A program made the translations under genes and the position numbers. Shown here one piece after another: positions 1 through 7,954 of a stretch of 50,259 bases of DNA. Within the stretch, counting starts at the first letter, position 1, and the number at the start of each line of letters is the position of its first letter. The notes beneath the pieces are model-generated. The model was given only the letters and a program-made list of their open reading frames with translations, was not told the DNA's origin and searched no databases. The stretch comes from JBKPCD01 sp046727175 (GTDB taxonomy: Bacteria; Acidobacteriota; Vicinamibacteria; Vicinamibacterales; 2-12-FULL-66-21), in assembly GCA_046727175.1 (NCBI GenBank), contig JBKPCD010000106.1, forward strand, positions 1 through 50,259, written 5' to 3'.

Positions 1-1065
1 ATGTTGCTGCGCGTCGTAGACGAGTGCATCGAGCAGTGCAGCGCCGCCGGAAGGGTGCAGCTCGATTGCTGCGCGAATCCGATCCTCGCCGGCCTCACTG
101 TAGTCCACGAGGACATCTGAGACTCCGTCGGTGTACAACAAGAGACGATCGCCCGGGGCGATCGAGACGGACTCGACGTTCCAAGTGCTCTGCGGGAATG
201 CTGGCGAGACCAGTGGCCCCGTGCTCGTCAGCATGAGCGGCGCCCGGCTGACATTCCACAGAAGGGCCGGTGGATGACCGGCATTCACGTAGCGCAGTTC
301 CATCGCATCGGATGGAACGACGGCTGCGAACAACGTCACGAACCGCTCGTGGCCGAACGCGGCGAGGCTGTTGGCCACGCATCGAACGACGGCGAGCGGG
401 TCGTAGCCGTCCACGGACGACGATCGAAAGGCGCTCTTGACAGTCGCCGTCAGCATCGCGGCCGAGGCGCCATGTCCTGAGACGTCGGCTATCAGTACGG
501 CGGCCTGTCCTGATGCGCCCCGGTCATAATCGTACAGGTCGCCACCCAACTCGGAGGACGGCGAGTACCGGCAGCAGACCGCGAGCGGCCCGACAACCGA
601 TTCGCGAGCCGGTAGCAACCCTTGCTGAAACGTCCGGGCTTCAGCGAGCTCGGTTTCGAGTCGCTGCAAATGGCGCCGACGCTCGTTGCGCCGCCACCGT
701 AGCTCCAGACAGCGTTCCACCAGTGTTCGCAGCACCTCCCGGTCGAACGGTTTCTGAATGAAATAGAACGCCTCGCCCCGAATCGCTCGGATCAGCTTCT
801 CATCGAGGTCGTCGACGCTGCCGGTCATGAGGATGATGTCCAGGTCGGACTTCTGGGCGTGCAGTCGCGCCATCAACTCGAAGCCGTCGAGTTCAGGCAT
901 TCGGACGTCGAGAATCGCGAGGACCGGGTCGAAGCTCGCGGCCAGTGCAACCGCATAGGCAGACGAACGGCTGGTCACCACGTGATATGTTCCGCCCAGT
1001 ACGCGCTCCACCGCGCGGAGCATCCCCGCCTCATCGTCAACGACGAGAATACGAGCCGGGGTCAT
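1..1065 (-). CDS. Response regulator with PP2C-type (SpoIIE) phosphatase domain, partial
   Basis: The gene runs off the left edge; 355 residues are visible. The N-terminus is a receiver domain (MTPARILVVDDEAG; phospho-acceptor Asp in LDVRMPELDG; the conserved Lys in FYFIQKPFD). A short helical linker (about residues 120-150) leads to a SpoIIE/PP2C-like serine phosphatase (ELGGDLYDY and IADVSGHGASAAM metal-binding motifs, then LLYTDGVSD). Such proteins turn phosphorylation of the receiver into dephosphorylation of an anti-sigma antagonist or similar partner; the target is not visible here. Its ATG overlaps the stop of the upstream kinase as ATGA (1062-1065), so the two are probably translationally coupled and form a cognate pair. 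The family call is firm; the pathway is inferred. Confidence 0.92.
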   Translation of the reverse strand, partial: MTPARILVVDDEAGMLRAVERVLGGTYHVVTSRSSAYAVALAASFDPVLAILDVRMPELDGFELMARLHAQKSDLDIILMTGSVDDLDEKLIRAIRGEAFYFIQKPFDREVLRTLVERCLELRWRRNERRRHLQRLETELAEARTFQQGLLPARESVVGPLAVCCRYSPSSELGGDLYDYDRGASGQAAVLIADVSGHGASAAMLTATVKSAFRSSSVDGYDPLAVVRCVANSLAAFGHERFVTLFAAVVPSDAMELRYVNAGHPPALLWNVSRAPLMLTSTGPLVSPAFPQSTWNVESVSIAPGDRLLLYTDGVSDVLVDYSEAGEDRIRAAIELHPSGGAALLDALVYDAQQH

Positions 1066-2747
1066 GCGATGGCGTGGTGGTGGACGGTCGCTCGGGGTAC
1101 GGCAATCTCGACACGGGTGCCTCGATCCGGCTCGCTGTCGATCGTCAGCTTGCCGCCGATCTCCCACAGAATCGATCGGCAGATCGACAATCCAAGGCCA
1201 TTCCCGTGAGGTTTGGTTGTGAAGAACGGCTCCTGCACCCGCAGCAGGTGTTCTGGTGGAATGCCGCACCCGGTATCCGCGACGGAAATCGCCACGAAGT
1301 CGGGCTGCGCGTTCGCTCTCACCGTGAGCCGTCCTCCGACGGGCATTGCCTCTCGCGCATTCGTCAGCAGATTGAGGAAGATTTGCTCGAGATCGCCCTG
1401 GCCACACGCAACGGCGGCGCTGTCAGGAGGTATCTCGATCAGCAGCTCGATGCCGCGACGCTCCATGCCGTCCCGCAGAATGGCGAGCGCCGTCTCGACG
1501 GCCGGGCGCACCTGACCAGACCTGCCCCGCCGAGAGCCGCCGCGCGCGAACGCGAGCATGCCGCCGAAGATACGCCGGCAGACCTGCAAGGAATGGAGTA
1601 TCTGTGCAAGATCGTCCCTATTGACCGACGGGTCTACTCTCCCGAGCCGAAAGTCGTCCTGCATCTGTTGCACGAGCGGCAGCATCGATCCGAGTGCGTT
1701 GTTCACGTCATGTGAAACGCTGCGGGCCAGTTCCGCCATGGCGTGCTTGCGCTCTGCCGAAAGCATCCGCGCGCGAAACGACTCTGTGCGCTTCAGGTTC
1801 TGAATAGCGATGGCCGCCTGCGAGCGAAACTGCTCAACGAGCTCCGAATCGTAGAGAGTCAGTCGCCCGGTATCGCGAGCGGCGACCTTCACCACACCAA
1901 CCAGACCCTCGCGTGTGACCAGCGGCGCGCACAGGATGCATTCCTCGCGCTCCTGCGCCGTGGTCTTCCCATCATCGCGGTTGTAATCGAGCAAATCCGC
2001 AAGTGCGGCGACTGGTTCGCCTGCCCATTCCTGCCAGGAGGCCCCGTCCCGATTGAAGCCATACACGCGACCCGACTCGAGTACCCGCCGCAGATCCGCG
2101 GGTACAGCAAGCCGTAACCCAATCCGTTCGCTCTTGGCCTTCGTCCAGGCAATCTGCTCCGCTTCCAATCGCAGTGCCGAGGCGTTTTCTTCGCGAATGA
2201 GCAGCGCTGAAGAATGGTCGTAGTGTGTAAGCGTTCTGAGGCCATCCAGGATCTGGTAGAAGAGGTCTTTGGGATGGATCTGCTCCATGATCTTGCGGTC
2301 GATCCGTGCGCGTACGCCGAGCATCCGTTCACGATCCATGAACTGGACGGCTTCGGAGATCACGCCTGCAACCCGCGCGATGATACGAGCATCGCGTTCG
2401 TCGTAGGCGGGCCCGCTGCGTGCGAGAGCCATTGCGGCCCACGTTCGTCCCCTCCGCCGCAGCGGAGCCATCAACATGTTGTCCGGAACACGAGGATGTT
2501 GATGACGAATGAAGCGAACGAGCAACTCGTGATCCCAGACGCCGCCTCTTGGCATCGCGAACAGGAGCTCGGCGCCGGGCCGCCCGGCTTGAACGACTGC
2601 CACGCAGCCGTGTCCGGCCTTGAAAAACTCGCGCGTGTCGCGCAGCGCCATGCGAAGAGCCTTCTCCGGATCCCGCATAGGTTTCAAGTGGCCGGTCAGG
2701 CCGTCGAGGAACCGGAGGAACTCGAGTTCCCGTTCGTGAAGATGCAT
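1062..2747 (-). CDS. GAF-domain sensor histidine kinase
   Basis: This 561-residue cytoplasmic sensor has no membrane segments. Two GAF-like domains (about 25-135 and 160-315) precede a dimerisation/phospho-acceptor helix with SVSHDVNNALGSM, acceptor His346. The HATPase_c domain follows: N box NLLTNAREAM, G1 box DTGCGIPPE, G2 box GNGLGLSI. The H-box reads HDVNN rather than HELRT, the form common in NtrB-like HisKA kinases. It should autophosphorylate on a soluble or internal signal and pass phosphate to the receiver-phosphatase encoded immediately downstream with a 4-bp ATGA overlap. The signal cannot be told from sequence. Confidence 0.92.
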   Translation of the reverse strand: MHLHERELEFLRFLDGLTGHLKPMRDPEKALRMALRDTREFFKAGHGCVAVVQAGRPGAELLFAMPRGGVWDHELLVRFIRHQHPRVPDNMLMAPLRRRGRTWAAMALARSGPAYDERDARIIARVAGVISEAVQFMDRERMLGVRARIDRKIMEQIHPKDLFYQILDGLRTLTHYDHSSALLIREENASALRLEAEQIAWTKAKSERIGLRLAVPADLRRVLESGRVYGFNRDGASWQEWAGEPVAALADLLDYNRDDGKTTAQEREECILCAPLVTREGLVGVVKVAARDTGRLTLYDSELVEQFRSQAAIAIQNLKRTESFRARMLSAERKHAMAELARSVSHDVNNALGSMLPLVQQMQDDFRLGRVDPSVNRDDLAQILHSLQVCRRIFGGMLAFARGGSRRGRSGQVRPAVETALAILRDGMERRGIELLIEIPPDSAAVACGQGDLEQIFLNLLTNAREAMPVGGRLTVRANAQPDFVAISVADTGCGIPPEHLLRVQEPFFTTKPHGNGLGLSICRSILWEIGGKLTIDSEPDRGTRVEIAVPRATVHHHAIA

Positions 2748-2814
2748 GAGCCTTCTTCAGGCAAGCGCGCCGGACACAGGTTGTACGGTTGCGCGGAGAT
2801 CTTACTGCATATGG

Positions 2815-3243
2815 TCACACCTTTTCGTCGAGCAGCGCCTCGAGGAGTCTGACCAGCGACCGCTGATCGCTCGGCGACAATCTGGCCAGACGGCACGAGC
2901 CGCCGGTCATCCGCCTCAGCAGCTGAGCGCGAAGTCGTGATCCCGTTGGCGTGAGTTGGATCACCTTCACGCGGCGATCGTCGGCCGACGGACGGCGCTG
3001 AACGAGGCCGCGCGCTTCGAGTCGATCGACGAGGCCGGTCACGTTTGACGCATCGCACCCCAGCGTCTTCGCCAACCGGCTCATCGGCAGCGGCTGGTCC
3101 GGCTCGATCAGGTGCAGGACGTGGCATTGCACCGGCGAGAGGTCGAACTCTTCTCGCAGGGACGGCAGGTGTTCCCGCTCCGCGAAGAAGAACTTCATCA
3201 GGAGCTGCCACGCGCGGCAAGAATCGGCGTCCATACGGCTCAT
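2815..3243 (-). CDS. MarR-family transcriptional regulator
   Basis: A winged-helix regulator of about 142 residues. The recognition region LAKTLGCDASNVTGLVDRLEARGLV and the wing RRPSADDRRVKVIQLTPTG are textbook MarR (DRR motif). The open frame extends upstream to a TTG at 3270, but the ATG at 3243 (MSRMDADS) sits just downstream of a good -10 and is preferred; an ATG at 3234 is also possible. It is divergent from lon over a very short intergenic region, so it probably regulates itself and perhaps lon. MarR proteins usually repress and are released by small ligands or oxidation; the ligand is unknown. Confidence 0.88.
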   Translation of the reverse strand: MSRMDADSCRAWQLLMKFFFAEREHLPSLREEFDLSPVQCHVLHLIEPDQPLPMSRLAKTLGCDASNVTGLVDRLEARGLVQRRPSADDRRVKVIQLTPTGSRLRAQLLRRMTGGSCRLARLSPSDQRSLVRLLEALLDEKV

Positions 3244-3251
3244 CGGGCGAC

Positions 3252-3281
3252 AGTATACTTGATTGAACAAATGGTTGACAA
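3252..3281 (-). promoter_or_regulatory. Predicted sigma70 promoter of the marR-type gene
   Basis: On the minus strand, -35 TTGTCA (3281-3276), an 18-bp spacer, then -10 TATACT (3257-3252). The predicted start at about 3245 is two bases before the ATG at 3243, so the transcript would be leaderless. The -35 overlaps the -35 of the opposing lon promoter. Confidence 0.55.
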
Positions 3282-3303
3282 ACTAAACTAAAATGCCTAA
3301 TAT
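3275..3303 (+). promoter_or_regulatory. Predicted sigma70 promoter of lon
   Basis: Consensus -35 TTGACA (3275-3280), an exact 17-bp spacer, and -10 TAATAT (3298-3303). The predicted start near 3310 is about three bases before the lon ATG at 3313, and no Shine-Dalgarno lies in between, so a leaderless mRNA is predicted. Near-repeats TTGAACAA and TTGACAAA (3263-3282) could be the MarR operator. Confidence 0.6.
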
Positions 3304-3312
3304 GGTCCCACT

Positions 3313-5595
3313 ATGAACAGGCTACGAATCATTCCCCTGGACGACACGGTCGTGTTTCCGGGCATGCCGGTGACGCTGCCAGTCGACGTCGGCAGCGACG
3401 ACCGCGTCCTGCTGGTGCCCAGGCGGGACAACGCATATTCGAAGGTCGGGATCGTTGCTGAAGTCTCGGAACGGATGCGGCTCGCCGGCCGTGGCGTCGC
3501 CGTCTCGCTGACGGGCCTCCATCGTGCCGTCCTCGGCGGCGCGTCGGCCGACGCGGACGGCGTCCTCCGCGTGGACTACGAGCCTCGCCCCGATCAAGTG
3601 CCACCGGCCAGCGTAACGCGGGAGCTCGAACGCGAGTATCGCGCCGTCGTCGACGAGATCCTCGAGCTGCGCGGAGACGATGGACGGATCCGCGCGTTCG
3701 TCCGGTCCATTACTGACACGGGCGCACTGGCGGACACGGCCGGCTACTCGCCCGATTTCAACTTCAACCAGAAGTTGCAGCTGCTCGAGACCTTCGACGT
3801 TGTCGAGCGGTTGAAGCTCGCGCTGCAGCTCCAGCGTGATCGGTTGGCGGAGCTGCAGGTACGAAAGCGCATCCACGACGACGTCGAGGGCGGCGCGCAG
3901 AAACAGCAGCGAGAGTACTTTCTGCGCCGTCAAATGGACGCCATTCGCCAGGAGCTCGGCGAGGCCGACGACTCCATCGTCGAGGAGTACCGTCAGAAGA
4001 TCGCGAGCGCCGGCATGCCGGACGGCGTGCGCCAGCAGGCCGAACGCGAGTTGGACCGCTTCGAGCGGATGGGCAACTCGAACGCCGAGTCCTCGATGAT
4101 TCGGACGTATCTCGACTGGCTGCTGGCGGTGCCCTGGGCCAAGCGATCTGAGGATCGCCTCGACCCGGTGCACGCGCGCGAGGTGCTCGATGCCGACCAC
4201 GAGGGCCTCGACGACGTGAAGCGACGCATCACCGAGTTTCTCGCCGTTCGCAAGCTTCGAAGCGAGCGTGGCATGGCAGAGAACCGGCGGTCGGGAGTCA
4301 TTCTCACATTGATCGGCCCGCCGGGCACCGGCAAGACCTCCATCGGCGAGTCCATCGCGCGAGCAACCGGCCGGCAATTCGTCCGGATGTCGCTCGGCGG
4401 CGTTCGGGACGAGGCTGAGATCCGCGGTCATCGGCGCACATACATTGGTGCGCTGCCGGGCCGCCTCGTGCGCGCGTTGCGTGACGCCGGCACGATGAAC
4501 CCCGTCATCATGCTGGACGAGGTCGACAAGATCGGCAGCGACTGGCGTGGCGATCCATCCGCGGCGCTCCTCGAGGTGCTCGATCCGGCGCAGAATCACG
4601 CGTTTCGGGATCACTACCTCGACGTCGAGCTGGACCTCTCGCATGTCCTGTTTGTCGCGACCGCGAACGTCGCGGACACGATTCCCGGCGCGCTCTTCGA
4701 CCGGATGGAAGTGATTCGGTTCGACGGCTACACGACCGACGAGAAGGTTGCCATCGCGCGTGGGCACCTGTGGCCGCGTCAGGTCGAGCGGAACGGGTTG
4801 CGGCCGGACGAAGTGACGACGACCGACGCCGTGCTGCGCCGGATCGTCAACGACTACACGCGCGAGGCTGGCGTGCGTCAGCTCGAACGAGAACTTGGAA
4901 CGCTGCTGCGAAAGACGGCGACACGGATCGCGTCAGCCGAGCAGGCGACGCCAATCGCGATTGACGAAGCGGCCGTGCGTGACGCGCTCGGTCGTCCCAA
5001 GGTCTTCCACGAAGCGGCCGTTCGCACCGCCGTGCCCGGTGTGGCCACGGGCCTCGCGGTCACGGGCGTCGGCGGCGACGTGTTATTCGTGGAGGCGGCC
5101 TCAATGCCCGGTAAGGGCGGTCTGGTCCTGACGGGGCAGCTCGGAGACGTGATGAAAGAGTCGGCGCGGATTGCGCTCACGTATGTGAAGAGCCACGCGT
5201 CCGGGCTCGGAATCGACGAGCACGCGCTCGATGGGCGTGAGGTGCATGTTCACGTGCCGGCCGGTGCGATACCGAAGGACGGACCCAGTGCCGGGATCAC
5301 GATGGTGACGGCGATTGCCTCGTTGCTGAGTCGTCGGCCGGTCAAGAGCACGATCGGCATGACCGGGGAGGTCACGCTGCAAGGGCGCGTCCTGCCGATT
5401 GGCGGACTGAAGCAGAAGGTGCTGGCCGCACATGCCGCCGGCCTTACCGAGGTGATCGTGCCGGAGCGCAACGAGCCGGATCTGGACGATGTGCCGTCGG
5501 ATGTCCGGAACGGAATGACGTTCCACATCGTTCGCTCCGTGGATCAGGTACTGGCGCTTGCGCTCGAACCGTTGGAAATCGCGATGGCTGCGTAA
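3313..5595 (+). CDS. lon: ATP-dependent protease Lon
   Basis: A full-length LonA of 760 residues. The N-terminal substrate domain begins at once (IIPLDDTVVFPGMPV), which fixes the start. The AAA+ module has Walker A GPPGTGKT (335-342) and Walker B LDEVDK (401-406). The S16 protease domain carries the catalytic Ser659 in PKDGPSAGIT and Lys702 in GGLKQK. Lon is a cytoplasmic hexamer that degrades damaged proteins and selected regulators. Its neighbours, a divergent MarR regulator and a downstream peroxiredoxin, fit a proteotoxic or oxidative stress setting. A long open frame antisense to the gene is a codon-bias shadow. Confidence 0.97.
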   Translation: MNRLRIIPLDDTVVFPGMPVTLPVDVGSDDRVLLVPRRDNAYSKVGIVAEVSERMRLAGRGVAVSLTGLHRAVLGGASADADGVLRVDYEPRPDQVPPASVTRELEREYRAVVDEILELRGDDGRIRAFVRSITDTGALADTAGYSPDFNFNQKLQLLETFDVVERLKLALQLQRDRLAELQVRKRIHDDVEGGAQKQQREYFLRRQMDAIRQELGEADDSIVEEYRQKIASAGMPDGVRQQAERELDRFERMGNSNAESSMIRTYLDWLLAVPWAKRSEDRLDPVHAREVLDADHEGLDDVKRRITEFLAVRKLRSERGMAENRRSGVILTLIGPPGTGKTSIGESIARATGRQFVRMSLGGVRDEAEIRGHRRTYIGALPGRLVRALRDAGTMNPVIMLDEVDKIGSDWRGDPSAALLEVLDPAQNHAFRDHYLDVELDLSHVLFVATANVADTIPGALFDRMEVIRFDGYTTDEKVAIARGHLWPRQVERNGLRPDEVTTTDAVLRRIVNDYTREAGVRQLERELGTLLRKTATRIASAEQATPIAIDEAAVRDALGRPKVFHEAAVRTAVPGVATGLAVTGVGGDVLFVEAASMPGKGGLVLTGQLGDVMKESARIALTYVKSHASGLGIDEHALDGREVHVHVPAGAIPKDGPSAGITMVTAIASLLSRRPVKSTIGMTGEVTLQGRVLPIGGLKQKVLAAHAAGLTEVIVPERNEPDLDDVPSDVRNGMTFHIVRSVDQVLALALEPLEIAMAA

Positions 5596-5682
5596 GCAGG
5601 ACGCCGACATCGCGCAGGTCGAAGGGACTTCAGTCCAGGTAACCCACACGAACTTCGAACATTCGTGTCGATGGAACACGCC

Positions 5683-6279
5683 ATGTCGCGCACCGACAAC
5701 CTCTATACCATCCCGGAAGACCTACCAGTCCCAGGCGATGACGGCGCATGCGACCATCTTGCTGGATCGGAGTGGCCGCGGATCGCCCTCCCGTCGACGG
5801 GAGGGCGACTTGTTTCAATCCGCGACGTTCAAGCAGACTGGGTCGTGGTCTACTTTTACCCGCGTACTGGCCTACCGGATCAGGACCCGCCAGGAGGGAT
5901 GCAGGCGTGGAACTCAATTCCCGGCGCCCGTGGTTGTACGCCACAGGCGTGCTCGTACCGTGATCATCACAGTGAAATGAAAGCGTTGAGGGCGGAGGTG
6001 TTCGGCGTCAGCACGCAGGAGACAGCGTATCAGCGTGAGGCAGCAGAACGACTGCACCTTCCTTTCGAGCTTCTCAGCGACGCACGACTCGCACTCGCGA
6101 ATGCACTGACCCTTCCCACGTTCGACGTTGCGGGCACGACTCTCATCAAGCGGCTCACGCTCATCCTGAGGCGTGGCGGGCGAATCGTCCGGTGTTTCTA
6201 CCCGGTGTTTCCGCCAGACACTGACGCTGAGCGTATCCTCGAGTATCTGCGCGAGAGCGCCAGGGGCACTAGTGGCTAG
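5683..6279 (+). CDS. PrxQ-like peroxiredoxin (AhpC/TSA family)
   Basis: About 198 residues with a thioredoxin fold. VVVYFYPRTG leads to GARGCTPQACSYRD, matching the PrxQ/BCP signature; counting from MSRTDN, Cys85 is the likely peroxidatic and Cys90 the resolving cysteine five residues on. The N-terminal PEDLPVPGDDGACDHL block is typical of a subfamily with a short leader before the fold. It reduces hydrogen or organic peroxides using thioredoxin. An ATG at 5671 and a GTG at 5665 are in frame; no clear ribosome site separates them. It lies 87 bp downstream of lon on the same strand and could be co-transcribed. Confidence 0.88.
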   Translation: MSRTDNLYTIPEDLPVPGDDGACDHLAGSEWPRIALPSTGGRLVSIRDVQADWVVVYFYPRTGLPDQDPPGGMQAWNSIPGARGCTPQACSYRDHHSEMKALRAEVFGVSTQETAYQREAAERLHLPFELLSDARLALANALTLPTFDVAGTTLIKRLTLILRRGGRIVRCFYPVFPPDTDAERILEYLRESARGTSG

Positions 6280-6294
6280 CGCACACCAGTCCGA

Positions 6295-6600
6295 CTAGCG
6301 CGCCATTGCAAGTAACGTTTCAACGTGCTGCGCGATATTGTTCGTCGGTTTGGTGGCCGGCTCGCGCTCAACGCCGGAGTCGTGCGAGGGGGCAGCATCG
6401 GCGTCGGCGATCCGCTGAAGCTGGTCGTTGAAGCACAGCGGCACCGTGCGGCCCTCGCGGATGTGTGACATTGGCGAAGCAGATTGCGATGACGGCTGGC
6501 CGGTCCTTGATGTGGATCGTCCGCCGAACTTTTCGATGAGTTCTCTGTAGCGCCTTTCGGAGACCTCCGGCAATGGCGTCGAAGGCACGTGAACTATCAT
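6295..6600 (-). CDS. Short hypothetical ORF
   Basis: An open frame of about 101 codons beginning MIVHVPSTPLPEVSERRY. The first 27 residues look protein-like; the rest is Ser/Pro/Arg-rich and less convincing. A second frame across the same DNA contains IHIKDRPAVIAICFANV, which also looks protein-like, so this may be a frameshifted remnant. No family recognised and no strong ribosome site. It is followed by about 290 bp (6601-6889) without a credible gene. Confidence 0.25.
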   Translation of the reverse strand: MIVHVPSTPLPEVSERRYRELIEKFGGRSTSRTGQPSSQSASPMSHIREGRTVPLCFNDQLQRIADADAAPSHDSGVEREPATKPTNNIAQHVETLLAMAR

Positions 6601-6889
6601 GCAAGTCTCGCGTTCGTCACACGTCCTCGCGTGTGCGGTCCCATTGCCCTGAACAACGGTTGAGCGGGACGAACCGAACACAAAGCTCGTCGGACGTGGC
6701 GGTGGGGGGCTCTCCTACACCAATCCAGATATACGCGGAGCGCAGGACCGGTCGTCCAATGCGCTGCATCCGTCCTCGAGCGCATCTTCGTCTCCTCTGG
6801 CCGGACTTCCGAGCAGTTCGGAGACGAGGCAAACCGCCGATTGCGGCGGTCCACTCGTGTTTGCCCCAGGGTGATCCGAAAAGAGCGAG

Positions 6890-7198
6890 TCAGCCCCGCT
6901 CCGCGATCGCCGAGCGATGGCGGCGGCGCAACATCAGCAGCGACGCGACGAGTGCCAGCACCATGACGGTGAAGAGGCCCAGCTCGATCACCGCAAATCG
7001 GAACGCGGCTTCCGTCTTGACTTGACGTTCCGTCGTTTCCGCCGTGATCACCAGGATTCGTCGTATGACGGCTACGAGTCCGACAATGAGGAACGGCTCC
7101 GGGACAATGGTATGTTCGCGAAAGGACACCTGCACGGTGTAAAGCAGTTCGACGACCATCAGGATCAGCAGAAGGTAAGAAGAACGTGGAAGCTGAAG
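6890..7198 (-). pseudogene. N-terminally truncated PsiE-family membrane protein
   Basis: The frame encodes the C-terminal half of the phosphate-starvation-inducible PsiE family: VELLYTVQVSFREH, VPEPFLIVGLVAVIRRIL and a last membrane helix ending LRRRHRSAIAERG. Family-like sequence continues upstream of the first ATG (7159) as SSYLLLILMVVELLYTVQ and then meets a stop at 7199-7201, so the first two helices are missing. The break coincides with the start of the opposing mobA-like gene (GTG at 7186), pointing to a rearrangement junction. Translation from ATG 7159 would give 89 residues, probably non-functional. Confidence 0.7.
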
Positions 7199-7857
7199 TC
7201 AGCGCCGACGTAACGGTGGTCGTGCTCGCGGGAGGCCGGAGCTCGCGCATGGGGACGTCCAAAGCGCTGCTCCTCTTCGACGGCGAGCCGCTCATCGTCC
7301 ATGTGACAGCCACTCTCCAGCGGCTATTCTCCGATGTCATCGTCGTCGCGGCGCCCGGGCAGGAGCTACCCGCGATCCGAGCACGGATAGTGCGCGACGA
7401 GGTGGCGTACCAGGGGCCGGTCGGCGGAATCTACTACGGACTCAAGGGCAGCGCTGCGGAGGTCAGCTTTGTAGTGTCCTGCGATTCGGCGTTTCTGAAC
7501 ACCGAGCTGATCTCGTACCTCGTCTCTCAGATTTCAGGTCACGACGTCGTCGTACCGCATTGGCAGGCCCGTTTTCAACCGTTGCACGCGGTGTATCGAA
7601 GGAGCGTGTTGCCGCATCTCGAGGCGCAACTCGCTCGTGCCGAGCTGAGGCCGGTTTATCTTTTCGACAAGGTTCGGACCCGCCGGATCGATGATGACGA
7701 GATCCGCCGTTTCGACCCGGAAGGCTGGAGTTTTTTCAACATGAATACGCCGGAGGACTACGCGCGAGCTCTGAAGCACTGGAGCGCTGACAGCGGTCTC
7801 CGCTCACCCGGTTCATCGCGGACTCGCTCTCATCGATCGACTTCGCCCTCGAGTTGA
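7186..7857 (+). CDS. mobA: MobA-like molybdenum cofactor guanylyltransferase
   Basis: A nucleotidyltransferase of 223 residues with the MobA signature VVLAGGRSSRMGTSKALL near the N-terminus, then GPVGGIYYGL and the metal-binding Asp in VVSCDSAFL. MobA transfers GMP from GTP to molybdopterin to make the bis-MGD cofactor; IspD-like or other sugar nucleotidyltransferases are less likely because of the GxRSxRMG form. The start is GTG with AGAAGG upstream. The last 20 or so residues after EDYARALKHW are Ser/Arg-rich and unlike the family; another frame there (about 7808-7900) reads IDFALELKRLGSQRMDVVPH and may be a scrap of a different gene joined at the 3' end. No other Mo-cofactor gene is in the window. 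Confidence 0.8.
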   Translation: MEAEVSADVTVVVLAGGRSSRMGTSKALLLFDGEPLIVHVTATLQRLFSDVIVVAAPGQELPAIRARIVRDEVAYQGPVGGIYYGLKGSAAEVSFVVSCDSAFLNTELISYLVSQISGHDVVVPHWQARFQPLHAVYRRSVLPHLEAQLARAELRPVYLFDKVRTRRIDDDEIRRFDPEGWSFFNMNTPEDYARALKHWSADSGLRSPGSSRTRSHRSTSPSS

Positions 7858-7954
7858 AGCGGCTCGGCAGCCAACGCATGGACGTTGTCCCCCACACGTC
7901 ATTTCACTTTTTCCACGCGCTTCGTTCCGCCACTCTGAGCCGCCGCAGCTGCCT

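Noticed and set aside
3322..4767. 481-codon open frame antisense to lon
   Set aside because: It mirrors lon codon bias, has no recognisable domain, and lon is certain on the other strand.
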